Shown here piece after piece: positions 1-7,133 of a stretch of 17,816 nucleotides of DNA. Location of the stretch: the NCBI GenBank assembly GCA_002471865.1, contig DKQU01000100.1:1-17816 (forward strand). Reading direction: 5' to 3'. Source of the stretch: Fidelibacterota bacterium UBA7300. Lineage in GTDB: Bacteria > Fidelibacterota > Marinisomatia > Marinisomatales > UBA2128. The notes under the pieces are model-generated. The model did no database searches. It was not told the DNA's origin and saw nothing but the letters and a program-made list of their open reading frames with translations. Within the stretch, counting starts at the first letter, position 1; every line of letters starts with the position of its first letter. Made by a program: the position numbers and the translations under genes.

Positions 1-2727
1 CCCTCGAGATGGATGGACATGGTTCGTCAGCAAAATGACAGCAATCTTACGGTTCGGATCAATCCACATGGACGTGCCGGTGAATCCGGTGTGGCCGTAG
101 CTGCCGGGCGAGAAAAAGTCCCCAGCCAGACTCCCCTCTTCCGAGGGTGTATCCCACCCTAATGTCCGTTCACTTCCTGGCGGTATCTCCTGTCGACGAG
201 TGAAATCCTCGATGGTGGATCTCTTGAAGTAGCGGCGCCCGCCGTAAAATCCTCTGTTAATCATCATCTGAGCATAGCGGGCCAAATCGGTCGCAGTGGA
301 AAAGAGTCCTGCGTGCCCGGCGACGCCTCCCAACTGCCATGCTCGCTCATCATGGACAATCCCGTGTACGAGGCCACGCTTGTACCGCTCGTCAATCTCC
401 GTTGGAGCAATTCGTGGAAGGAAAGTAGAATCGGGGTTGAACATCGTGCTGGTCATCCCAAGTGGACGGAAAACATAGCTTGTTGCCAAATCTTCCAGAG
501 CTCGCCCAGTCACTTTCTCCATGATCTTCCCAAGCAGGATGGGACCGAAGTCGCTGTAGATGTACTTTTCGCCAGGAACGGCAACCAGCGGCCTCTCTAC
601 GATACTTGACACAATCTCTTCGCCTGTGGTACCGAGCGGAAATTCATCGTACGCTTGTAAACCGGCGGAGTGAGTCAACATGTGGCGAATCGTAATCTTG
701 TCCTTATCACCTCCAGAAAAATCCGGAATAAACTCATTTATGGGCTCATCCAGCGGCAGCTTTTTCTGCTCTACAAGCTTCATGGCCACCGGCGACGTGG
801 AGGTCACTTTCGTCAGAGATGCCACATCATAGATAGTTTTTGCCGTCACGGGCGGTGAATCTTCATTATATGTCTGCCGGCCGGATTCGAAAGTCCAGAC
901 CAACTCACCTTCCTTAATCACGGCGACTTGGGCTCCCGGAAAGACAGAATTTGCAATGGCTCGCTCGACAATTGGTGAAACTGCGCTAAAATCGTACTCA
1001 TCAGAAATAGGGAGCATTTTCCTCGGTGAGCGCTTCAATCCGTGCCCAACAGAAAGTTCAGCGCTGAGCTGCACCGGTAGTTTTCCGCCAATGGAAACGG
1101 CACCGAAGATGGCATCCGCCATAGCTTTCTGCGAAATGCTACCATATCCGTAGGCACAGAGATAGGCATCCAGATTGTCCACATCCGGCACATACGGACT
1201 TCCGAACGAAGTGACGACGACAGGAATTCCCGTCTCTTGCAAGCGGGCAATCAACTCCCGGTGGGAAGGATCAATGGAGACTTGCCCCTTGTTCATGCGC
1301 ACGCGGATAAAGAGCGAACAGATGATGTAGTCAGATGTAGCCGATTCTTTCAGGATGCGCTGGATGTCATACTCATCTACCGGTTCGTGAATGAACTGAG
1401 ACTTTACGTTACCATGGATTCTGGAAACTGATCTGCCGAATGTGCTAGACATAGAACGAAGTCCATCATCGGTGGAGAGGATGAGATGCGTAAGTGTGTC
1501 AGCTTCTTCAGCCCGGACAGGAACGGTATTTAGCTTGTCACTGACGAGAGTTATGGATTTTTGAGCGATCTCTGATGCTGCCGCACTGTGTTCGTTGTCT
1601 CCAACGACGGACTGCGCTTCCTTTAAACTCACCTCCCGTTTTTCCCACAATCCTAATTCTGACTTCATCTTGAGAATTCGCTGAACCGATTCATCGATGC
1701 GACGTTCAGGCAGTCTTCCACTTTTCACGGCATCAAGTACCGATTCCATAGCTCGATCCACATCCAGAGGAAGGAGCACAATATCCGTCCCGGCTTCGAT
1801 GGCCCGGATGGCCGCTTCTCCCGCCCAATGTGAGTCGGTAATACCGCCCATTTCCAGAGCATCCGTCACAATGATACCGTCAAAGCCAAGTTCCTTTCGG
1901 AGTAAGTCGCCATTGAGCTCAGATGTCATGGTCGCCGGCAGATCATTATTTGAGATTGACGGCACAGCAATGTGTCCAACCATGATCATCCCCACACCTG
2001 ATTCTACAGCAGCTCTGAATGGAGCTAGATCTACCCGTTCAAAATCATCCCGATCTGCAGCAATAACCGGAAGTGACGTATGCGAATCAGTAGCCGTATT
2101 TCCATGACCGGGAAAGTGCTTTGCAGTGGCGATCATGTTATTTTCCTGCACACCACGGATGAAAGCACGGCCGAATCGTTCTACAATTTCCGGGGAATCG
2201 CCATAGGCACGAAAGTTAATAATTGGATTATTGGGATTGCTATTCACATCCATAACTGGTGCAAAAGTAACATGAACGCCTACGGCTCTCCCTTCCTTGG
2301 CGGTAATCCTCCCCTGCTTGTACGCCAATCCCGGGGAGTTGGTAGCTGCCAAAGCCATATTGGTAGGAAACAGGGTTCCGCCATCGAGAAGCTGACCCAC
2401 ACCCCGCTCATAGTCAGCGGCGATGAGCAGAGGTAAATTACTGATTCTCTGAAGCTCATTTAGATTCTCAACTGTGCCATGAATGCTGCCGAGGAATTGA
2501 ATGACTCCACCAATCTTCCGCTCTTCGATCAGTCTCTTCATCCAGCGATAGGTATAGGAATTCTCCTGATAAAAGCTGCCGGAATAGCGAATCATGAACA
2601 TCTGGCCAACTTTCTCTTCCAGTGAAAGATCAGCCGCAGAAGGAGGCCCAACAACTTTCTCTACAGGAGGTCCAACTGCACAACCAGTGATTATGACAAT
2701 AAAGCTCATGATAAATAATTTTCGCAC
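1..2727 (-). CDS. GH3 beta-N-acetylhexosaminidase (NagZ-like) fused to serine beta-lactamase/AmiE-like domain, lipoprotein; 3' end outside window
   Basis: Partial gene: 909 codons are visible and the reading frame stays open to base 1. The GTG start at 2727 is set by GGAGG at 2735-2739 (7-nt spacer) inside the end of alr. Residues 1-16 form a lipoprotein signal with lipobox ITGC (Cys16), so the protein should be membrane anchored and exported. The GH3 domain (about 30-350) has DYERG, the NagZ-type KHFPGHG loop with a following DSH near residue 203, and the probable nucleophile Asp in TDALEM near 288. A GH3 C-terminal region follows. From about 590 there is a serine-hydrolase domain with SLTK (near 638), YSD (near 722) and HTG (near 877), the beta-lactamase/esterase triad. 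Family knowledge: NagZ removes GlcNAc from muropeptides, and the Bacillus AmiE amidase is a beta-lactamase-fold protein, so the fusion could do both steps. The amidase role is inference; D-Ala esterase or peptidase is possible. Confidence 0.93.
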   Translation of the reverse strand, partial: MRKLFIMSFIVIITGCAVGPPVEKVVGPPSAADLSLEEKVGQMFMIRYSGSFYQENSYTYRWMKRLIEERKIGGVIQFLGSIHGTVENLNELQRISNLPLLIAADYERGVGQLLDGGTLFPTNMALAATNSPGLAYKQGRITAKEGRAVGVHVTFAPVMDVNSNPNNPIINFRAYGDSPEIVERFGRAFIRGVQENNMIATAKHFPGHGNTATDSHTSLPVIAADRDDFERVDLAPFRAAVESGVGMIMVGHIAVPSISNNDLPATMTSELNGDLLRKELGFDGIIVTDALEMGGITDSHWAGEAAIRAIEAGTDIVLLPLDVDRAMESVLDAVKSGRLPERRIDESVQRILKMKSELGLWEKREVSLKEAQSVVGDNEHSAAASEIAQKSITLVSDKLNTVPVRAEEADTLTHLILSTDDGLRSMSSTFGRSVSRIHGNVKSQFIHEPVDEYDIQRILKESATSDYIICSLFIRVRMNKGQVSIDPSHRELIARLQETGIPVVVTSFGSPYVPDVDNLDAYLCAYGYGSISQKAMADAIFGAVSIGGKLPVQLSAELSVGHGLKRSPRKMLPISDEYDFSAVSPIVERAIANSVFPGAQVAVIKEGELVWTFESGRQTYNEDSPPVTAKTIYDVASLTKVTSTSPVAMKLVEQKKLPLDEPINEFIPDFSGGDKDKITIRHMLTHSAGLQAYDEFPLGTTGEEIVSSIVERPLVAVPGEKYIYSDFGPILLGKIMEKVTGRALEDLATSYVFRPLGMTSTMFNPDSTFLPRIAPTEIDERYKRGLVHGIVHDERAWQLGGVAGHAGLFSTATDLARYAQMMINRGFYGGRRYFKRSTIEDFTRRQEIPPGSERTLGWDTPSEEGSLAGDFFSPGSYGHTGFTGTSMWIDPNRKIAVILLTNHVHPSRG

Positions 2728-2729
2728 CT

Positions 2730-3839
2730 CTAATCCTCCACAAACTCTCTTTTCGTCCGTCCGCCTATGGCGGTCATCAATACATAAGGAGTCAGATTCA
2801 CTTCTCGAGCAATATCTTCGATACGGATGTGATTTTCACCGTCATCACCGAAGAATAGCACTTCTTCACCTACTTTGGGAACGACATCTCCAAAATTGAC
2901 CATCATCTGATCCATGCAAATACGTCCGGCAATTGGGAACTGCTCCCCTTTGTAACCAACATAGCCATTCTCATACCAATTCCTGGGGAGACCATCGGCA
3001 AAACCGGTCTGGATTACTCCAATATTACAATCCTCATCCGGCACATAAACAGAGCCGTAGCTGACCGGCGTTCCTGCCGACACTTTTCTTACGGTTACGA
3101 TGGGACCTTTGAAATTCATCACCGGTTCAACTTTGATATTTTCCGACGTCTCGTCTGAGGGATAAGCGCCATAGAGAAGTATTCCCACTCGCACAAGATT
3201 AAATAAGGATTCAGGCAGATTAAGCACAGCTCCGCTGTTTGCCATATGGAAAAACTTTACGTTCAGCTTCATCTTTTTGGCCAAATCAACAATCTCATTG
3301 AATCTTGATGTCTGCAATTGAGCATACGTCAGATCACCTTCATCAGCAGTTGCAAAATGCGAATATATTCCTTCCAACTCGATCTGAGAAGTTTTTGCCA
3401 ATCGTTCAAGAATATCAGTAGCTTCATCAAAAGCGATTCCCAGACGGGACATTCCGGTATCAACTTTAAGATGGACTTTCGGACCTTTTCCCTTGTCAGC
3501 GATATAAGCTGTAAGGAAATCCATATCATCCGGCCAGGAAATATTGACCGTCAGGTTGTTCTCCACAGCCGGTTCAAGCATATCCGGAGTCAGTCTGCTG
3601 AAAAGCAGAATAGGTAAAGTAATTCCGTTCTGCCTGAGCTCCAAAGCCTCACCCATTGTAAATACAGCCAAGTATCTTATACCCTCATCCTGTAGTTTCC
3701 TGGCAATATGAACAGCGCTATGTCCGTAGGCATTCGCCTTTACTACCGGCATAATCAAGACATCTCCAACCTGAGCTCGAATTTTCTGCAGATTGCGCGA
3801 AAGTCGACCCAGATGAATCTCAGCTACAGGGTTATACAT
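2730..3839 (-). CDS. alr: Alanine racemase
   Basis: Complete 369-residue protein, the usual length for Alr. It is a PLP-dependent enzyme interconverting L- and D-alanine in the cytoplasm for peptidoglycan precursor synthesis. The N-terminal TIM barrel carries the PLP lysine in VVKANAYGHS (Lys34). The HLKVDTGMSRLG block (123-134) and the HMANSG segment (198-203) are standard. The C-terminal beta domain carries the second catalytic base Tyr261 in PVSYGSVY, and GRICMDQMMV (305-314) is the conserved substrate-side motif. Its ATG overlaps the end of the upstream kinase gene by 8 nt, and its stop is 2 nt before the GH3 fusion start. The operon context links it to wall-sugar and peptide salvage, though it may also be the only housekeeping alr of the genome. 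Confidence 0.97.
   Translation of the reverse strand: MYNPVAEIHLGRLSRNLQKIRAQVGDVLIMPVVKANAYGHSAVHIARKLQDEGIRYLAVFTMGEALELRQNGITLPILLFSRLTPDMLEPAVENNLTVNISWPDDMDFLTAYIADKGKGPKVHLKVDTGMSRLGIAFDEATDILERLAKTSQIELEGIYSHFATADEGDLTYAQLQTSRFNEIVDLAKKMKLNVKFFHMANSGAVLNLPESLFNLVRVGILLYGAYPSDETSENIKVEPVMNFKGPIVTVRKVSAGTPVSYGSVYVPDEDCNIGVIQTGFADGLPRNWYENGYVGYKGEQFPIAGRICMDQMMVNFGDVVPKVGEEVLFFGDDGENHIRIEDIAREVNLTPYVLMTAIGGRTKREFVED
2735..2739 (-). promoter_or_regulatory. Ribosome binding site of the GH3 fusion gene
   Basis: GGAGG on the minus strand lies within the last codons of alr, 7 nt before the GTG at 2727. It fixes a non-ATG start only 2 nt after the alr stop codon and implies translational coupling. 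Confidence 0.7.
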
Positions 3840-4794
3840 TCTTTATCTCGAACTGATCGAAATCAGCAGGTGTGTATCCAGCAGAAGAGAGAACGAATCC
3901 ACCGTATACAGGTGGAAAAGAAGATCTTTTCCACTCTACGGAGTCGAATTCGTAGAGAAGTGCTGTTTCCAAGCATTGGCGATAATAGGCCGATTTTTTT
4001 ATCACCGATCCGGTACAACCGAGTGACAAGTCACCATTGGAGGTATTCATTTTCTCATGTAGTTCGAGAACAAGTTCGGACAGATGATCGGCTCCTTTTC
4101 TTACAATGTGATCAGCAAAATAATTGTCGTTTTCAGCTGCTTCCAATATTACAGGAGTTCCGGAAGCCATGAGGGAAGAAGCGTTAATGTTATTGGAAAG
4201 CTTAGTCAGGAGTTCTTCGAAGGTATCTGAATTGTAATGCTGCATAAGGTGTTCCCGAAGTTGTACCAGTTCTTCAAAGGTAGAACGTTCATTGGTTATC
4301 AATTCTGTTATTGCGGTTTTTACCAGCCAATATCCACTTCCTTCATCTCCAATCATATGACCCAAACCGCCGGTGAAATATATTTGACCATTTTCATTCG
4401 TTCCGATTCCGACAGAACCAGTTCCTGCTAAAATTGTAAATCCTGCCCCTTTCCCCCAGATTCCTCTATGAGCCAATTCAGAGTCGTTAACTTGTATAAC
4501 TCGGGCTTTTGAAAAGAGAGAGCTCAACTTTTCTTGAAAAGCCTCCCGATTGGCCTTCTTTCGTCGAGATGCTAATCCTGCGATAACCTCGTCCACCTGG
4601 TCTATGGAAATATCAAGAGAGTCCATAGCTGAATATATCAGACGATCAAATTCTTTCAGACATTCCATTCCTGATGCGTTAAGATTTATTCCCCCACCAG
4701 AAACTATTACCCCTTTTGATGATGATCTGTCCAACAACAGAAGATCCGTTGAAGTTCCTCCACCATCGATGAAAACTGAAGCACAGTTAACCAT
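3832..4794 (-). CDS. BadF/BadG/BcrA/BcrD-family sugar kinase, probably N-acetylglucosamine/N-acetylmuramic acid kinase (MurK/NAGK-like)
   Basis: Complete 320-residue ASKHA-fold ATPase. The N-terminal phosphate-1 loop is FIDGGGTSTD (8-17). A probable catalytic Asp is in VNDSELA (near 104). The phosphate-2 loop is LAGTGSVGIGT (122-132), followed by GDEGSGYWL (149-157), the hallmark of the NAGK-like branch. SLGCTGSV (257-264) and YGGFVLSSAG (297-306) give the C-terminal nucleotide-binding motifs. Family knowledge: members phosphorylate GlcNAc, glucosamine or MurNAc; MurK of Clostridium is in this family. Its place between a nucleosidase-like gene and alr, and two genes before a NagZ-like hydrolase, favours an amino sugar released from murein. 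The exact sugar is not readable from the sequence. It overlaps both neighbours by 8 nt. Confidence 0.88.
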   Translation of the reverse strand: MVNCASVFIDGGGTSTDLLLLDRSSSKGVIVSGGGINLNASGMECLKEFDRLIYSAMDSLDISIDQVDEVIAGLASRRKKANREAFQEKLSSLFSKARVIQVNDSELAHRGIWGKGAGFTILAGTGSVGIGTNENGQIYFTGGLGHMIGDEGSGYWLVKTAITELITNERSTFEELVQLREHLMQHYNSDTFEELLTKLSNNINASSLMASGTPVILEAAENDNYFADHIVRKGADHLSELVLELHEKMNTSNGDLSLGCTGSVIKKSAYYRQCLETALLYEFDSVEWKRSSFPPVYGGFVLSSAGYTPADFDQFEIKNV

Positions 4795-5248
4795 ATTTTT
4801 TTTGCAGAAACTCCTTTAGATCATCAAAACTGTTAAACACTTCTGAACTGCAACCCAATATCCACGCACTTATTCTGGAGAAAGGCATTCCCAGAACAAG
4901 ATAAACCGGAATACGATTACGATAAGCAACAGTCACTTCACCGTGTGTTCCACCTCCATCCCGAACTGCGTCATCCCAATAGCAAATTATATAGTCAGAC
5001 TCAAAGCAAACCTCGTCAAGATCCCTTTCAATAAACTTGCGAACGACACTTTGGAATTTATCGTAGTCCGTTTCTCTCCAAGAGCGAAAATTTTGATGTT
5101 CGTCAGGCGTAATGAGAGTTTTTTCCACATCCAGGGGATTGAAAACCTCGTGATTAATTTCAGACGACAGCCATTCAGAGATTTCGTCTCGCCATTCCTT
5201 ACCTTCATCGCTAGCATTTTCAATTGCACCTGAGAGATATGCCTTCAT
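4787..5248 (-). CDS. Nucleoside 2-deoxyribosyltransferase-like protein
   Basis: Complete 153-residue cytoplasmic protein of the size typical for the nucleoside 2-deoxyribosyltransferase superfamily. It opens with KAYLSGAIEN (2-11), the substrate-loop start of this fold, then EVFNPL (34-39). The core IERDLDEV...SDYIICYWDD (73-93) and GGGTHGEVTVAY (98-109) match the family's D-x-x-D and GTxxE elements; Glu104 would be the nucleophile. Relatives transfer deoxyribose between bases or cleave N-glycosidic bonds of (deoxy)nucleoside monophosphates, while some have other substrates. It overlaps the permease by ATGA (5245-5248) and the kinase by 8 nt, so it is translated as part of the operon. Why a nucleosidase-type enzyme sits with wall-salvage genes is unclear. 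Fold confidence is good; substrate is unknown. Confidence 0.78.
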   Translation of the reverse strand: MKAYLSGAIENASDEGKEWRDEISEWLSSEINHEVFNPLDVEKTLITPDEHQNFRSWRETDYDKFQSVVRKFIERDLDEVCFESDYIICYWDDAVRDGGGTHGEVTVAYRNRIPVYLVLGMPFSRISAWILGCSSEVFNSFDDLKEFLQKKYG

Positions 5249-5970
5249 CGGGAGTAGACCTTCTTAAATAGGTATCCGGAAAGGATTATCAGCAATACAG
5301 TTTCCGCCACAGCCATAATCCACATCCAATCTGTAAACTGTCCAGCCATGAACAGACTTCTGCCGGCGGACATCAGTTGAGATGTGGGAAGCCATGTTAG
5401 AATCGACGCCAGAGGTTCGGGATAGTTCTCTAGAGGAATCATCCAGCCTGAAGCAAAGATCATAAATAGCAGTGTAGAAAAGATGCCGAAGAAATGACTG
5501 CTTCTTTGATTGGCAGCAAATAGCCAAACAGTGACCAAACTTGATCCAAACAGGCCTGCCAAAGCGGCCATCAAAATAGTTCCTAGAAGAGGTAGAACAG
5601 AAGGCATATTGCCAATAAGGATTATTAAAACAGTTGCTGTCACAATAGTTCGTAAAAACAGTTCTAGTACGGTTGACAGAATCATAGACGTTACAATAAC
5701 TAATCCACTATTAGGTGAGGCAGCAATGCAGTCGAAAAAACCGGAATGGATGTTACGTTGAAGGTCTCCCCAGAGAGGGAGCATTCCAGCCATAAGTGCC
5801 ATGATAAATAGTATACCGGGAAAAAGCCAATCAGCATCAAGCCACTCACCCAAGCTGAGCTGAAGTGTAAAATAGAGGGCTAGCGGTATTAAGAGAAGTG
5901 ATGTTAAATAACCAATCCAGCGGTGGCGGATGTGAAGGGTACGGCGTTTTATAAATGTACTTATCAGCAT
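5245..5970 (-). CDS. ABC-2 type transporter permease
   Basis: Complete integral membrane protein of 241 residues (242 from the GTG). About six hydrophobic segments are visible: near residues 22-42, 50-68, 93-113, 115-137, 140-160 and 165-185, plus a last one near 218-236. After the fourth-fifth segments, GWMIPLENYP followed by LTWLPTSQLM is typical of ABC-2 permeases (NodJ/CcmB/DrrB style). It pairs with the ATPase encoded immediately upstream. The start is ambiguous: GTG at 5973 or ATG at 5970. I chose ATG because GGAGG at 5975-5979 leaves 4 nt before ATG but only 1 nt before GTG; the ATG also forms a TGATG stop-start with the ATPase gene. An export role is usual for this class; the cargo cannot be told. 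Confidence 0.9.
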   Translation of the reverse strand: MLISTFIKRRTLHIRHRWIGYLTSLLLIPLALYFTLQLSLGEWLDADWLFPGILFIMALMAGMLPLWGDLQRNIHSGFFDCIAASPNSGLVIVTSMILSTVLELFLRTIVTATVLIILIGNMPSVLPLLGTILMAALAGLFGSSLVTVWLFAANQRSSHFFGIFSTLLFMIFASGWMIPLENYPEPLASILTWLPTSQLMSAGRSLFMAGQFTDWMWIMAVAETVLLIILSGYLFKKVYSR

Positions 5971-6893
5971 CACTCCTCCAAATCTTCAGTTACAGAAACA
6001 AGCAGCGTTTCCAATCCTACTTTCTCTGCTTTGTAATCCACTAGAGAAGACTGAATAGCCAATTTCATCACATCAAAGAGAACCTGCCGATCCCGGCCGT
6101 AGAAATCAAACGTCTCCCCGATCTTCTCAGGTCGTACAACGGTGGTAATTTTAGAGAGAGTTTGCAGCATATCGTCATTCAGTTTACGGAAGTGAATCTG
6201 GAAATGGTGCAGTTCACCGGTGGTTTCTAAAAGGCGGTCCAGACTTCCTTCGAGGACAATCTTTCCGTGATGAAGAATGGATATCCTGTCATGGACATGT
6301 TCCGCTTCCTCAAGGGATTGCGTGGCATAGACGATAGTCTTACTACCCCGAAGATTCTCAAATAGATCCCACACCAGATATTTTCCTCGAATGTCGAGAG
6401 ACGAGGTTGGTTCATCCAGAAACAGCACTGGTGGATCGTGAAGAAGCGTTCGTACTAACATGGCTCGTTTCAGGTAGCCGCGGGAAAGTTCATCTGGAAA
6501 GTAATCCAGCATGTCTGCCAAATCGAGTGTCCTCGTCAATTTGGCAATCTGACTCTTAATGACGCTGTTAGTTAGATGATAAAGTGCGCCGTGGAAAAGA
6601 TAGTTTTCTCTTAAAGTGAGTTGATTATCAAAATTGGGCGTTTGCGGCATGTAGCCCACCAGCCGCCTGGTCTCTTCTGGGCGAAGCTGAATGTCCAAAC
6701 CATTGATGAAAACATTTCCATATTCCGGTCTCGAGACTCCAGCCAGCACCCGAAGAAGAGTACTCTTGCCAGCATCATTGAGACCTACCAGCGCCATGAT
6801 AGATCCGCGCTCGATACCGAACGACAGTCCAGCTAAAACCGACTGGCCATCCAGTAGTTTACCGACTTTTTTTAGTGAAACAGAAGCTTCCAA
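5970..6893 (-). CDS. ABC transporter ATP-binding protein (CcmA/ABC-2 partner) with non-canonical catalytic motifs
   Basis: Complete 307-residue ATPase of the CcmA class, with a nucleotide-binding domain (1-220) and a C-terminal extension as in drug or lipid exporter ATPases. Walker A is GLNDAGKST (37-45), with Asp40 where Gly is normal. The Q-loop is YMPQTPNF (81-88). The signature is LSRGY (136-140) instead of LSGGQ. Walker B is VLFLDEPTSSLD (156-167), intact with Glu161. The H-loop is YATQSLEEAE, with Gln192 in place of the usual His. The gene begins with TTG at 6893 directly after an in-frame TAA (6897-6899) and AAA, with no Shine-Dalgarno sequence; no later start preserves the first strand of the fold. 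It overlaps the permease gene and is the first gene of the minus-strand operon. It may be a slow or regulatory ATPase, or an early-decaying gene. Confidence 0.9.
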   Translation of the reverse strand: MEASVSLKKVGKLLDGQSVLAGLSFGIERGSIMALVGLNDAGKSTLLRVLAGVSRPEYGNVFINGLDIQLRPEETRRLVGYMPQTPNFDNQLTLRENYLFHGALYHLTNSVIKSQIAKLTRTLDLADMLDYFPDELSRGYLKRAMLVRTLLHDPPVLFLDEPTSSLDIRGKYLVWDLFENLRGSKTIVYATQSLEEAEHVHDRISILHHGKIVLEGSLDRLLETTGELHHFQIHFRKLNDDMLQTLSKITTVVRPEKIGETFDFYGRDRQVLFDVMKLAIQSSLVDYKAEKVGLETLLVSVTEDLEE

Positions 6894-7133
6894 TTTTTAC
6901 TTGACTATTTTCGATTTTTGATTGACCATTTAATCTTCTATTTTTTTAATGGTGAAAATGTTTAATGTTTTATTCATTGTCTGAATCGCAGATTTTCACT
7001 GATAGCTGGATTTCGCTGATTAAAACAATCTGAGTAATCTGTGTTATCTGTATCATCTGTGATTCTGACATTTTGTTACTCTTGTAAATCTTCATTCAAC
7101 AATCCCAACATAAAATTCAACAATAGTCAATCC
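6894..7133. other. Non-coding spacer between ABC operon and polA, made of repeat-like low-complexity DNA
   Basis: AT-rich, with no credible gene. It holds the 9-bp periodic block (6991-7068), a 10-bp direct repeat ATTCAACAAT at 7094-7103 and 7115-7124 (21-bp period), and an AAAATCGAAAATAGTCAA-like strip (minus strand, about 6900-6925). The promoter of the ABC-alr-GH3 operon should lie here, but I cannot assign one with confidence. No hairpin terminator for polA is evident. Confidence 0.6.
6991..7068. repeat. Degenerate 9-bp tandem repeat (ATCTGTGTN-like)
   Basis: ATCTG recurs at 7028, 7037, 7046 and 7055, exactly 9 bp apart. Two longer phrases, GATTTTCACTGAT (6991-7003) and GATTTCGCTGAT (7009-7020), are 18 bp apart, in the same 9-bp phase. 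Together they make about eight to nine degenerate units. No reading frame through it is a plausible gene. Confidence 0.75.

Noticed and set aside
1697..2107. 136-codon plus-strand open frame
   Set aside because: Antisense to the GH3 domain around its catalytic TDALEM and KHFPGHG region; composition is Ser/Arg-rich and no Shine-Dalgarno is present.
3708..4172. 154-codon plus-strand open frame
   Set aside because: Lies opposite the alr/kinase junction, where both minus-strand genes have clear family motifs; Arg/Gln-rich shadow frame.
5971..5973. GTG start for the ABC-2 permease
   Set aside because: Only 1 nt separates it from GGAGG (5975-5979), too close for initiation; the adjacent ATG at 5970 has 4 nt and makes a TGATG junction.
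6991..7068. Short regular repeats considered as a CRISPR array
   Set aside because: The 9-bp period with degenerate units leaves no spacers and there are no cas genes.
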